A DNA stretch of 28,535 bases from Cyanobacteria bacterium UBA11372 (GTDB lineage: Bacteria > Cyanobacteriota > Cyanobacteriia > Cyanobacteriales > Aerosakkonemataceae). The translations under genes were made by a program, and so were the position numbers. Where the stretch lies: the NCBI GenBank assembly GCA_003486675.1, contig DNGG01000292.1:1-28535 (forward strand). Direction: 5' to 3'. Under the pieces are notes generated by a model. That model saw nothing but the letters and a program-made list of their open reading frames with translations, did not search any database and had not been told where the DNA came from. This document shows, in pieces, positions 1 through 7,720 of this stretch; the stretch's first letter is position 1; each line of letters opens with the position of its first letter.

Positions 1-401
1 GTTCCATCTTTGCCGAAAAAGACAAAATGGGGAATGCCATCGACTCGGTAACGTGTAATTTCGGGCAGCCATTTGTCATTATCGACGTTGAGCATGACGA
101 AATTTACCTGGTCGGCGTATTCTTGTTCTAGTTCGCCCATGTCTTTCGCCATTGCTTGACAGCTAGTACACCAATTGGCGTAAAACTCCATTAGGGTTGG
201 TTTGCCGTTACTCATGGCGACTTCTAGGGGAGTGGAGTTTTCCGCTAGTTCGGTGAGGGTGGCGGTGTCTGTCTGGCTTCTCATTCCTAAAAATAGGGAA
301 ACGGTGAGCGCGATCGCAACTATTACGATCGACAAGTTTCTCACTCTCGTCCCCATCGGGGTTTCCGGCTTGGCTGGCGATTGGGGTAAATTGGCAGTCA
401 T
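1..401 (-). CDS. txlA: Membrane-anchored thioredoxin-like protein (TxlA/HCF164 type), 3' end outside the window
   Basis: Read on the minus strand from ATG 401, the 133 complete codons give a short charged N-terminus, one membrane segment at about residues 24-40, then a thioredoxin fold. The redox motif WCTSC lies at residues 77-81 (C78, C81), and the cis-proline motif GIP at 122-124 is in the expected place after it. Proteins of this layout (cyanobacterial TxlA, plant HCF164) are anchored in the membrane with the thioredoxin domain on the lumenal/periplasmic side and take part in disulfide exchange needed for cytochrome maturation and photosystem function. The C-terminal part lies beyond position 1, so length cannot be compared with the family. 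It lies downstream of the small gene at 494-688 on the same strand, 92 bp away, and may be co-transcribed with it. The family call is firm; the symbol is by similarity of layout only. Confidence 0.85.
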   Translation of the reverse strand, partial: MTANLPQSPAKPETPMGTRVRNLSIVIVAIALTVSLFLGMRSQTDTATLTELAENSTPLEVAMSNGKPTLMEFYANWCTSCQAMAKDMGELEQEYADQVNFVMLNVDNDKWLPEITRYRVDGIPHFVFFGKDG

Positions 402-455
402 ATGATGGAATTTCTATCTAGTTCGTCCTCCATCTAGTTTAAAGAACTGCTCAAC

Positions 456-483
456 CCCCCTCTCACTCCTTTGAGAGAGGGGG
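456..483. repeat. Perfect 9-bp stem-loop between the two minus-strand genes
   Basis: CCCCCTCTC (456-464) pairs with GAGAGGGGG (475-483) around a 10-nt loop. No T-run follows on either strand, so a terminator role is weak. The C/T-rich stem resembles the cores of the MITE-like elements at 9195-9354 and 11482-11631, and it may be a short relic of that kind of repeat. Confidence 0.5.
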
Positions 484-493
484 AAAGTCTATC

Positions 494-688
494 TTATTCC
501 CGCATCAGATCGAAGGCAATGGCAAATTCTGCCATAGGCATCATCTGCTTCAACACCCGCAAGTGTCCCTCCGCGTGGCTGCGATGGCGAAACCGTCCGA
601 CGGTGATACGCTGCAAGTTAGGCAGTAAGCGGACAATTATCCACGGAAAAAGTCGCGCTCTTTGAGCGCTGTTGTGAATGTCAGTCAT
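494..688 (-). CDS. Small conserved cyanobacterial protein of unknown function (64 aa)
   Basis: ATG 688 is preceded on the minus strand by AAGGA about ten bases upstream, a good ribosome binding site. The product is basic and arginine-rich in its first half (QRARLFPWIIVRLLPN, then VGRFRHRSHAEGH) and ends with a hydrophobic/acidic tail (AEFAIAFDLMRE). The pattern WxIVRLLPNxQRxxVxRFRxRxxAEGHxxxL is, from memory, a recurring small hypothetical protein in cyanobacteria, but I cannot assign a function. It has no membrane segment or signal peptide. It precedes the thioredoxin gene in the same direction and diverges from the XRE regulator; the ~190-bp divergent region holds that regulator's operators. 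An open frame on the opposite strand over the same DNA lacks an RBS and was discarded. Confidence 0.65.
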   Translation of the reverse strand: MTDIHNSAQRARLFPWIIVRLLPNLQRITVGRFRHRSHAEGHLRVLKQMMPMAEFAIAFDLMRE

Positions 689-823
689 CGGATTTATCCT
701 TGTATTAGTTGTGTTTAGTTGGGGCGATCGCCTAAATCAAACTGCGATCGCTCTCGATAATCAAAGGGCAGTCCATCACAACCTGACCCGTTGTAGGGCT
801 GTCCTCTTCTATTGTTTATCTTC

Positions 824-868
824 ACAAGTCTACTTGTAAACAAGCCTGATGTCAACAAGCAAGCTTGT
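824..868. promoter_or_regulatory. Paired palindromic operators before the XRE regulator
   Basis: Two perfect 6-2-6 inverted repeats share one consensus, ACAAGY-N2-RCTTGT: ACAAGTCTACTTGT at 824-837 and ACAAGCAAGCTTGT at 855-868. Their centres are 31 bp apart, close to three turns of B-DNA, which would put bound dimers on the same face. A third half-site, ACAAGC, sits between them at 840-845. The second palindrome ends 12 bp before ATG 881. This is the expected layout for autorepression by a small dimeric HTH protein; the divergent gene at 494-688 might also be affected. The repeats are directly visible, the regulatory role is inferred. Confidence 0.7.
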
Positions 869-880
869 ATTCTTCGGAGA

Positions 881-1162
881 ATGTCCAGAAAGAAACAATC
901 AAACCCAAAGGATATGCCAGCGTTGCGACGATTGAGAGAGGAAGCTGGCTTGACTCAATCAGAGCTAGCAAAGCTTATACCAGACAAAACTAGGAAAAAG
1001 ACTTTGACTCAGCAAGCAATTAGCCGATGGGAAAGTGGAGAAGACGAACCAGAATTGACCATCATGCAAACGAAAGCACTCTGTCGCGCCTTGGGAAAAT
1101 CTCTGGAAGAAATACCAGACGATTTGGGACCACCTTTGCCCCCGCCTCAAGGGGAAAACTGA
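881..1162 (+). CDS. XRE/Cro-type HTH transcriptional regulator (93 aa)
   Basis: Residues 14-79 form an HTH_3 domain: LRRLREEAGLTQSELAKL (helices 1-2), then QQAISRWESGEDEPEL (recognition helix and turn), then a helical end (LCRALGKSLEEI). Between helix 2 and the recognition helix there is a loop about nine residues longer than in the standard fold (PDKTRKKT), an unusual but coherent variation. The tail is proline-rich (GPPLPPPQ). No metabolite-binding domain is present, so this is a minimal DNA-binding repressor. The open frame reaches back to ATG 812, but that start would place both operators inside the gene; ATG 881 fits a normal regulator length. Its RBS is poor (GGAG directly against the ATG). 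A role in controlling the EPS genes 370 bp downstream is possible but not shown. Confidence 0.85.
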   Translation: MSRKKQSNPKDMPALRRLREEAGLTQSELAKLIPDKTRKKTLTQQAISRWESGEDEPELTIMQTKALCRALGKSLEEIPDDLGPPLPPPQGEN

Positions 1163-1312
1163 GCGATCGCGCTACTGGCTTTGGCTGGCGAGGTGGGAGT
1201 ATATTTAAACACACTGGCACTAGCAATGGGACTAGAGACTGACGGTATTCCAGACTACATATCGCCAAAGCGATCGCCGCCAAATAAAGATTGAAAATGA
1301 CCAGTTAAGCAG

Positions 1313-1366
1313 CTTTGACTATTGCCAAAAGTCTTACCCATCATAAATTGTGGACTTTTGTCAAAG
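1313..1366. repeat. Long interrupted inverted repeat upstream of the wzc-like gene
   Basis: CAAAAGTC (1326-1333) pairs perfectly with GACTTTTG (1353-1360) around a 19-nt loop, and CTTTGA (1313-1318) pairs with TCAAAG (1361-1366) beyond a 7-nt bulge. There is no T-run after it. It may be an operator-type element or an mRNA leader structure; the sequence does not decide. Confidence 0.45.
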
Positions 1367-1459
1367 GCGAACACAAATTTAATTGATAAACTTGTGGCAG
1401 GGCAAATTAGTGTGCATCTAGGTTAAAATCCGGTTTTTGGGCACAAGGAGCTTACCCAG

Positions 1460-1525
1460 ATGCTTGCCCCAGTACAGGATCGGACTTTTTGTGGTGCTAA
1501 CTGTGACCAACCGCGCAGAGAGTGA
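1460..1525 (+). CDS. Putative 21-aa leader peptide, in frame with the downstream kinase gene
   Basis: ATG 1460 is preceded by AAGGAG at 1445-1450 with nine bases of spacing, one of the best Shine-Dalgarno sequences in the window. The ORF encodes 21 residues with a C-x3-C pair (FCGANCD) and stops at TGA 1523-1525. It ends six bases before ATG 1532 and is in the same frame as that gene. It could be a coupled leader peptide, or the true N-terminus of the downstream protein separated by one stop codon. No conservation evidence is available here. Confidence 0.4.
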   Translation: MLAPVQDRTFCGANCDQPRRE

Positions 1526-1531
1526 ATCAAA

Positions 1532-3811
1532 ATGGAGAACGAACAGGAGCATCAAAGCTTAGCAACCCAAGCGCCACATCGCTTTCAGTGGCTACCTCAA
1601 GCCAATCCTCCCCATTCTGATAACAACGACGATGAAGGGGGATTAAACCTGGGCCAGGTAGTGGCGGCTTTACGTCGAAGGGTGTTGCTGATTGCAGGAC
1701 TGACTATAGTTGTTGCAGGGGCATCAACGATGAACGCGCGCAACAGCAAGCCAACCTATCAAGCAAGTTTCGAGATTTTGACCAAGCCGGTGACGGTGGA
1801 AACCCAAGTGATTTCGTCAGTGAGTCAAACCCTCAGCAATCAAGAGGGACGGCAAGCGCAAAAGGGAGTCGATCCAACCAAGCTGAAATTGTTGAAAAGT
1901 CCCAAAATTTTGGCTCCGATCGCCAAAAAGCTAGAATCAGAGTATCCCGGGATCGGTTACGACGAGATTGCAGCAGGGTTGGTCGTCAATCCGCTTCCTG
2001 AAAGTGAAATCCTGGCGGTAAGTTATCAAGATGGCAATCCCAAAAAAGTCAAAGCGATTTTAGAACAAGTTGCGGATGCTTATTTGAAATACAGCCTGGA
2101 AGAACGGCTGGCGGATGTCCAGCAGGGAATTGAGTTTGTCAATGCCCAACTACCTCAACTGCAAAAGCGAGTGGAAACGATTCAGGATAAGCTACAGAGC
2201 TTTCGACAACAGTACAATCTGATTGACCCAGAATCGGAAGGAAGACAACTGACAGAGCAAAAGACGAGGATTAGGCAACAACGGTTGGAAACCCAAGTCA
2301 AACTTAATGAAATGCAGGCAATTTACCGCAACTTAACTCAGGAGTTAGAGCAGCAAAATCAGGGTAAGCTTGCTTCATCAGTGCTGAGTCAAAATGCTCG
2401 CTACCAGCAGTTATTAGGTCAGCTGTTGGATATGGAACTTAAAACAGCCAAGGATTCTTCCTTGTACCGGGAAAACAGTCCTAATATTCAAGTGCTGCAA
2501 GATCAACAACAGAATCTGTTGCCGTTGTTACGGCGAGAAGCGCAGCGAGCGCAGGCAGAACTGGGTGGGAAAATTAAGGAATTATCAGACCTCAACCAAG
2601 TTCTGGCAGATACGGAAAACACCTTAAACCAGCGCATCAAGCAACTGTCAGTGGTGTCTCGTCAATATACCGATATTCAACGGGAGTTGACGATCGCTAC
2701 CAGTAATTTGGATCAATTCTTAACTAAACGGGAAGCGCTCAGGATTGATGCTGGGCAACGGAAAACCCCCTGGCAAATCCTCACCCCACCAACTAACCCG
2801 AATCCGTCTGCGGCTGATGTAAAACGCAGCGGTATAATGGGCGCTGTCTTGGGGCTGCTAATGGGTGTGGGAGTGTCTTTGCTGCTGGATAAGTTGAGTA
2901 ATGTTATCCATTCGGCTGAAGAAATCAAAACCTTGAGCAAATTGCCAATTTTGGGAACGATACCCCACAACCCAGAATTGACCGAACCCAAGCAGGAGTT
3001 GATTTCCCTCGAAAAGATTACCTCTATGGCTGATATGTCTGGGGTGATGCAGCAAATACAGCAACGCTTTGGTTGGAATCATCGCAATGGCAAGGGCAAT
3101 TATCACTACAGCTCTTCTCCGTTTCGAGAAGCGTTTAGAAACCTCTACACCAACATTCTGCTCCTGAGCCCCGATGCCCCAATTCGGTCGCTTGTCGTTA
3201 CTTCCTCGGAGCCTGGTGAAGGCAAATCGACTATATGCATTAACTTGGCACAGGCGGCGGCGGCGATGGGGCAACAGGTGTTGCTGGTAGATGCGGATTT
3301 GCGCCTACCAAGACTGCACGAACGCTTGGAGTTGGATAATACCTTTGGTCTGAGTACGGCAATTTCCCAGGACTTGGCGCTAGAGCTAATCGTGCAAACC
3401 TCGTTCCACGAAAGCAATCTTTCTATCCTCACCTCAGGACAGGTTCCTCCCGATCCGACTAAATTGCTCTCTTCCAAGAAGATGCAAAGCCTGATGGAGC
3501 GGTTTAAGGAAACTTATGACCTAATTATTTACGATATGCCACCGCTGATTGGGTTGGCAGATGTTAAGTTACTGGCTCCCAGAGTCGATGGCATTGTGAT
3601 GGTGGCTGGGCTGAATAAAACGAAAGCTTCTGTGTTGACACAGACACTGGAAGCACTGAGGGTATCGGCAGTCACCGTGTTTGGTATCATAGCTAACGGC
3701 TCGAAGCAGCAAAATACTCAAACGGATTCCTACCATCACTATTATTATACTGGAGTAAATAATTCTACTAAAAAGATGCTTAAAACAAATAGTAAGCAGG
3801 GGAGTGACTAA
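1532..3811 (+). CDS. Polysaccharide co-polymerase with cytoplasmic tyrosine autokinase (Wzc/PCP-2a type, 759 aa)
   Basis: Controls export and chain length of EPS from the inner membrane. The order of parts is classical: cytoplasmic N-terminus; membrane segment 1 at about 51-66; a Wzz-like periplasmic domain with long glutamine-rich coiled coil (about 190-420); membrane segment 2 at about 434-454; and a BY-kinase domain. The kinase has Walker A PGEGKST with K565, Walker A' LLVDADLRLP (D587, D589) and Walker B IIYDMPP (D668). A C-terminal tyrosine cluster YHHYYY (Y734, Y737-Y739) is the usual autophosphorylation site. Both membrane and kinase parts are on one chain, as in proteobacterial Wzc and most cyanobacterial homologues. 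The RBS at ATG 1532 is weak (GAGAG), which makes the strong RBS of the short ORF in front of it notable. First gene of the plus-strand EPS group. Confidence 0.93.
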   Translation: MENEQEHQSLATQAPHRFQWLPQANPPHSDNNDDEGGLNLGQVVAALRRRVLLIAGLTIVVAGASTMNARNSKPTYQASFEILTKPVTVETQVISSVSQTLSNQEGRQAQKGVDPTKLKLLKSPKILAPIAKKLESEYPGIGYDEIAAGLVVNPLPESEILAVSYQDGNPKKVKAILEQVADAYLKYSLEERLADVQQGIEFVNAQLPQLQKRVETIQDKLQSFRQQYNLIDPESEGRQLTEQKTRIRQQRLETQVKLNEMQAIYRNLTQELEQQNQGKLASSVLSQNARYQQLLGQLLDMELKTAKDSSLYRENSPNIQVLQDQQQNLLPLLRREAQRAQAELGGKIKELSDLNQVLADTENTLNQRIKQLSVVSRQYTDIQRELTIATSNLDQFLTKREALRIDAGQRKTPWQILTPPTNPNPSAADVKRSGIMGAVLGLLMGVGVSLLLDKLSNVIHSAEEIKTLSKLPILGTIPHNPELTEPKQELISLEKITSMADMSGVMQQIQQRFGWNHRNGKGNYHYSSSPFREAFRNLYTNILLLSPDAPIRSLVVTSSEPGEGKSTICINLAQAAAAMGQQVLLVDADLRLPRLHERLELDNTFGLSTAISQDLALELIVQTSFHESNLSILTSGQVPPDPTKLLSSKKMQSLMERFKETYDLIIYDMPPLIGLADVKLLAPRVDGIVMVAGLNKTKASVLTQTLEALRVSAVTVFGIIANGSKQQNTQTDSYHHYYYTGVNNSTKKMLKTNSKQGSD

Positions 3812-3898
3812 TTATTATTGATGATTGGCTAAGAGTTGGGGCGTTCCTCAAGTGATGGAATTGTTGGTAAATGTGTGGATTGACAGATCGGCTCTGCG

Positions 3899-4624
3899 AT
3901 GGAAGAAACACTGATTATTCTGGTATCCCTGGTTATAGTTTGGATAGTCACTCCTAAACGTTGGCGGTGGAAATTCCTGCTGCCGCTGACTCTGATGCTG
4001 CTGATTTGTCTAGCCCTGGCATCGTCTTGGGGAGTAGCTTTGGCAACTTATGGATTGACAGCAACCTTGCCACCGGATTCTGGCGAACCTGTGCAGGCGA
4101 TTGTGGTGTTGGGGCGTGGGGATGACTTGCGGCAGCGACGAATTGAAATGGTAGAAAAACTCTGGCAACAGCAGCGTTCGTCCAGGGTGTTTGCCAGTGG
4201 AATGCTGGATGCTGAGTTCATGCTGGAATACTTTCAAACTCATGGCATCCCTCAAGCAGCTTTGAGCGGAGAGCGGTGTTCTCAGTCTACAGAAGAAAAT
4301 GCTCTGTTCACATCGGCGTTGTTGTATCCTCAGCAAGTGCAAAAGATTATTCTGCTTACCGATGCCCCCCACATGCTGCGATCGCAGTTAGTGTTTCAAG
4401 CGGCTGGGTTTACGGTGATTCCTCATCCGATTCCTTTACCCCAGTGGTGGCCTGTTACGCGCCAATCCCAGCAGGTATTGCGAGAATACCTGGCTCTGGT
4501 TCAATACTACCTCAACGATCGGTTTCGCCAACGGAGTGTTGCAGAACTACAGAATCCTCCAGCAGAGGTGTCCCGTAAGCTAGTGGAATGGAATTGCAAA
4601 TTACCCCAGCCTAGTAGGTCATGA
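3899..4624 (+). CDS. YdcF/DUF218-family membrane protein (241 aa)
   Basis: The N-terminus has two hydrophobic segments (about residues 4-19 and 26-50), followed by a soluble DUF218 domain beginning QAIVVLGRGDD (cf. the family's AIVVLGGG). It continues with RVFASGMLDAEFMLEYFQTHGIP, then STEENALFTSALL and IILLTDAPHMLRSQLVFQAAGF. These are the conserved blocks of the SanA/YdcF/ElyC superfamily, whose members are linked to envelope integrity and polysaccharide or peptidoglycan precursor handling; the biochemical activity is generally not established. It follows the Wzc-like gene by 87 bp on the same strand, so co-transcription is likely. No good RBS is visible before ATG 3899. The family call is strong, the role in EPS is by context. 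Confidence 0.82.
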   Translation: MEETLIILVSLVIVWIVTPKRWRWKFLLPLTLMLLICLALASSWGVALATYGLTATLPPDSGEPVQAIVVLGRGDDLRQRRIEMVEKLWQQQRSSRVFASGMLDAEFMLEYFQTHGIPQAALSGERCSQSTEENALFTSALLYPQQVQKIILLTDAPHMLRSQLVFQAAGFTVIPHPIPLPQWWPVTRQSQQVLREYLALVQYYLNDRFRQRSVAELQNPPAEVSRKLVEWNCKLPQPSRS

Positions 4625-4674
4625 GTGGTGCCCTGATGGCGATCGCTGATTTTGACCCAATACGGTTTTACTAA

Positions 4675-4704
4675 TACAGCGGATTGCAGCTGCAATCCAC
4701 TGTA
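4675..4704. repeat. 30-bp palindrome with one internal mismatch
   Basis: The 18-bp core GGATTGCAGCTGCAATCC (4681-4698) is a perfect palindrome. TACAG (4675-4679) and CTGTA (4700-4704) extend it beyond one C/A mismatch. It lies 50 bp after the DUF218 gene. No T-run follows, so it is better described as a dispersed palindromic repeat or an attenuated terminator than as a standard terminator. Confidence 0.6.
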
Positions 4705-4884
4705 ATGCTAGCTGGACAACAACAGCCATTTTGCTGTAAATCCTGTAGCGTCATTGCAGCGATCGCGATCGCTGATTCCACATAGATTCGTAAATATTTA
4801 CCGAATTGCCTTCAGCTGCACTTCACAAACAGTCTCTTACCTTTGAAGATTTAATAAAGATTTATTAGCAGGAATGCCAGCAAC

Positions 4885-4912
4885 TTGTGAAATTAGGGTA
4901 GAACAGTATAGT
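4885..4912 (+). promoter_or_regulatory. Candidate sigma-70-type promoter for the GMC oxidoreductase
   Basis: TTGTGA (4885-4890) and TATAGT (4907-4912) are separated by 16 bp, matching the consensus at 4/6 and 5/6 positions. This would leave a leader of about 180 nt before ATG 5101. Supported only by resemblance. Confidence 0.35.
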
Positions 4913-5100
4913 AGAAATACGTAGAGATGCCTGGAAAAACTTGGGATCGATAACTAACTTTTAGTCTCTTGGCGATAGGTTAGGTGTTGTAGGTCCTAGT
5001 TTATACAGGTTATCCAAACGTAGAATTGAGGCAAAAGCGTTTCTCTGAAAACTATAAAATGGTCGAAACGTGAAGGCGGTTTCTTAATAGAAAATAAACC

Positions 5101-6738
5101 ATGATTATTGATGCTCGCTCCCTAACTCCCGATGATGTTCTTGAAACGCAGGTTTGTATTATTGGTGCTGGACCTTCCGGAATTACCTTGGCGGTTGAAT
5201 TTGCCAACCAAAATTTCCAAGTTTGTTTAGTAGAAAGTGGTGGAATTGACTGCGATCCTGATACTCAATCCCTGTCGGAAGGGGTCGTGGTTGGCGATCC
5301 CTATCCCGACTTGAAGGCGGGTCGTCGTCGTCAATTTGGCGGCAGTTCCCATTGGTGGGAAGCTCAAAATGGATATAAAGAATATGGCTGGCGGTGTCTG
5401 CCCCTTGATGAGATTGATTTTGAGCAACGGGATTGGCTGCCTTACAGTGGTTGGCCTTTCACTAAAGCAGATCTCGATCCCTTTTATGAGCGGGCGCATC
5501 GGGTTTGTAAAGCAGGGCCATACACCTATAAAGTAGAGGATTGGGAAGAAGGAAAAGCGGTGCGGTTGCCCTTCAAGAGCGATCGCATCACCAGCTCTAT
5601 GAGCCAGTTTGCTCCCCGCGCTCCCTTCACCCACGAGCATCGCGAAACGATTAACGAGTCAAAAAATATCACCACCCTGCTTTATGCCAATGTGGTGGAG
5701 ATCGAAACCGATGAAACCGCTCAAACGGTGACTCGCCTTCGCATTGCTTGTTTGTCTAACAAGCAGATCTGGCTGAAGGCAAAAATAGTCATTTTAGCAA
5801 CAGGAGGAATCGAAAACGCCCGATTATTACTGGCATCAAATCGACAACAACCATCAGGACTCGGCAACCAAAACGATCTAGTGGGTCGTTTTTTTATGGA
5901 ACGTCCCATCCTGAGCTGCCAGCTGATTCCCTTTGACCGCAAGCTTTTCGACCTTACTGACTTGTACGACATCTATAACGTTAAGGGAACCCCGGTGATG
6001 GCGCGGATTCACCTGACGGAAGAAGTCTTGCGCCGCGAACGCCTGCTGAACAATGGCACGCAGATGTTTCCCAGAGCTAAACCCCGTCAAAGGGAAGCGA
6101 CACTGGCTCTGCGATCGCTCCTAGCAGCGATTCGCAATGGCAAACCGTCCCAAGATTGGTTTGAGCATCTGAAAGTAGCGCTCAAAGGGGTGGATTACAT
6201 AGTTGCGGCGGGCTTCTGGGCTGCTGTGCGAAAGTTGCCATCCTTGCGGCGCGGCGATTGGTCTTATTTACCCAACGAAAAACAGCGGTTCTCAGAGTTT
6301 GAAATCTTTTACCAACTCGAGCAAGCCCCCGATCCTAACAACCGCGTCTTACTTAGTTCCCAAAGCGATCGCCTCGGTCAACCCAAGGTCGAAGTTCACT
6401 GGCGCTTGAATCCTATCGACATTGAGAATGCGCTACGAGTTCAGGAAATTTGGGCCGAAGAGTTTGCCAAAGCCGGATTTGGGGAGTTACAGTTCCCTCG
6501 CGCCGGAGAACCGCTGAAGTTTGAAAAAGAGGTGATGTACCACCACATGGGTACAACCCGAATGCATGTCGATCCGAAGCAGGGCGTGGTTGACGCCAAC
6601 TGTAAGGTTCATGGCATCTCAAATCTTTTCATTGCCGGTTCCTCAGTCTTCCCAACAGCGGGGTATGCCAACCCAACTCTGACCATCATCGCCCTTTCTA
6701 TCAAACTGGCAGATCACGTTAAAACCTTGATCGATTAA
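5101..6738 (+). CDS. GMC-family FAD-dependent oxidoreductase (545 aa)
   Basis: The N-terminal Rossmann motif VCIIGAGPSGITLA places GAGPSG at residues 22-27 for FAD binding, followed by VCLVESGG (the ribose-binding acidic residue). GRRRQFGGSSHWW near residues 75-87 is the second FAD-contact block. The C-terminal GMC_oxred_C domain has YHHMGTTRM (H481, H482) and ends FPTAGYANPTLTI with N524, matching the family's His/Asn catalytic region. Enzymes of this family oxidise alcohol groups of sugars and related compounds; the substrate here is unknown. Placement after EPS genes and beside a wrecked epimerase gene suggests modification of a sugar in the polymer or its precursor. ATG 5101 has no clear RBS. 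Its last 58 bp are repeated at 8855-8912, which marks the edge of the tandem duplication. Confidence 0.9.
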   Translation: MIIDARSLTPDDVLETQVCIIGAGPSGITLAVEFANQNFQVCLVESGGIDCDPDTQSLSEGVVVGDPYPDLKAGRRRQFGGSSHWWEAQNGYKEYGWRCLPLDEIDFEQRDWLPYSGWPFTKADLDPFYERAHRVCKAGPYTYKVEDWEEGKAVRLPFKSDRITSSMSQFAPRAPFTHEHRETINESKNITTLLYANVVEIETDETAQTVTRLRIACLSNKQIWLKAKIVILATGGIENARLLLASNRQQPSGLGNQNDLVGRFFMERPILSCQLIPFDRKLFDLTDLYDIYNVKGTPVMARIHLTEEVLRRERLLNNGTQMFPRAKPRQREATLALRSLLAAIRNGKPSQDWFEHLKVALKGVDYIVAAGFWAAVRKLPSLRRGDWSYLPNEKQRFSEFEIFYQLEQAPDPNNRVLLSSQSDRLGQPKVEVHWRLNPIDIENALRVQEIWAEEFAKAGFGELQFPRAGEPLKFEKEVMYHHMGTTRMHVDPKQGVVDANCKVHGISNLFIAGSSVFPTAGYANPTLTIIALSIKLADHVKTLID

Positions 6739-6756
6739 CTTTGGTTTGGTAACAAA

Positions 6757-6894
6757 ATGGTCAAAATCGCTGTGGTTGGAGCGATTGGATTTGCAGGCAA
6801 TCGGGGGGTAGCACTGCTGCACCCAGGCGAGACAGAAGTGCGAGCGATCGCCTGCCAGTTTCGAGCCACTGAGGCGCAAGCATATCGACTGTAG
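6757..6894 (+). pseudogene. 5' remnant of an NAD(P)-binding sugar epimerase/dehydratase (copy A)
   Basis: The first 38 or so codons read MVKIAVVGAIGFAGNRGVAL followed by LHPGETEVRAIA, an N-terminal Rossmann strand-turn-helix (GxxGxxG, second glycine region intact) as in extended SDR/NmrA-like proteins. The frame then drifts and stops at 6892-6894 after 45 residues, far below the ~300 of the family. It starts 18 bp after the GMC stop, so an intact GMC-epimerase gene pair probably existed. Copy B at 8931-9194 has the same start and is broken in a different way. Confidence 0.65.
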
Positions 6895-7148
6895 AGTTGC
6901 CAGTGCTTTCGATCGGTCTGAACTTGACGGGTTCTCCCCTACTGAGGGTGATAAATTTATCTAATCATTCGTAGGTTGGGTTGAGCATAGCCTTGCCCAA
7001 CTCTTTGGGTCTAACAAGTTAGATTTCTTTAAAATCTACAACCTTGATGCCACAACCTGTCAGAATGATTTATCAGGTTTTATTATCACCTAAACTATGG
7101 GAGAGCCGAAGTTCTAGATTATAATTTACCAAGTCACACGGATTAACC

Positions 7149-7193
7149 TTGATATAATTTATGAGTATTTTCGCCCTCATATAATTGTATCAA
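7149..7193. repeat. Hairpin conserved in both duplication units (copy A)
   Basis: TTGATATAATTTATGAG (7149-7165) pairs, with one mismatch and one bulge, with CTCATATAATTGTATCAA (7176-7193) around a 10-nt loop. The same structure is kept at 9647-9692 in unit B. It could be a subterminal hairpin of the dead IS605-type element that follows, or an element in the leader region of the acyltransferase gene. Confidence 0.55.
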
Positions 7194-7319
7194 AATTGAC
7201 CAAAGGCCACACAAAACCCCATATTTTAAGCGGGATTTTTGGGCAAAAGTGACTTTTAATTTCCTCAAAGTTTTGTGTCAAGCAACCCTAAATTTATTTA
7301 TGGCCTTCACCGATAAAAA

Positions 7320-7720
7320 GGAAATAGGAACGCTTAAAGAGCAGGGAAACTGTCACGTAAACTTCGATGAATTAAAACAGATTCAAAGGGTGCGTTTAAT
7401 TCATCTTTATGATAGAAATTAAGCGCAATTTGTAGTTGACATTGAAGCGCGTTCGGCGATGCAGATTGGTCAACTTTCCACAGTTAGCTAGAGTATTAGG
7501 GGCGGACATACGGCAAAATAATGGTTGCCGTATCACCCTATAACACTAGCCAAAATCGCTCTAACTGGGGTCATATTCTCTAAAAATACTTGTCAAACCG
7601 TAACCTTGTTTGGGAATCGGAAGTGAGTATTTATGAAGATAGAGATGTGAATGTAGTGCTGAATGTGCAAGCAATTAAGACTGCTTAGCGTGGGGTATAG
7701 GGGAAACTACGCTTGGGAAG
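7320..7720 (+). pseudogene. IS605-type tnpB remnant (copy A)
   Basis: In one frame at 7363-7443 the translation runs NFDELKQIQRVRLIHLYDRN, a stop at 7420-7422, then AQFVVDIE. This is the TnpB block normally read as RVRLVRR.DGYYAQFVVDIE. Near 7638-7688 another frame gives DRDVNVVLNVQAI, the DRDVNAAxNI motif just after the zinc ribbon in TnpB. Both blocks are out of frame with each other, with stops and deletions between. Nothing functional remains. Ends are approximate. Confidence 0.7.

Larger units (their letters stand above)
1163..1531. other. Intergenic region between regulator and EPS genes
   Basis: Holds three things. The regulator's frame stays open after its TGA for 43 codons (1163-1291, next stop 1292-1294). 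An imperfect stem-loop lies at 1313-1366. A short ORF with a strong RBS lies at 1460-1525. A -10-like TAAAAT occurs at 1424-1429, but I see no matching -35, so no promoter is claimed. Confidence 0.6.
4625..5100. other. Intergenic region: 30-bp palindrome and candidate promoter
   Basis: Contains the palindrome at 4675-4704, two overlapping HIP1-like GCGATCGC motifs near 4759-4770, and the promoter candidate at 4885-4912. No credible coding frame was seen. Confidence 0.6.

Noticed and set aside
456..483. Rho-independent terminator after the small minus-strand gene
   Set aside because: The stem is good but no T-run follows on the minus strand, so it is recorded only as a repeat.
471..665. Plus-strand open frame opposite the small minus-strand gene
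   Set aside because: No RBS and no recognisable pattern; the minus-strand frame has a good RBS and a conserved-looking product.
812..880. N-terminal extension of the XRE regulator starting at ATG 812
   Set aside because: It would put both operator palindromes inside the coding region and adds residues unlike any HTH protein; ATG 881 is more likely.
2858..3274. 138-codon minus-strand open frame inside the kinase gene
   Set aside because: Shadow of the well-supported plus-strand BY-kinase; no RBS or domain.
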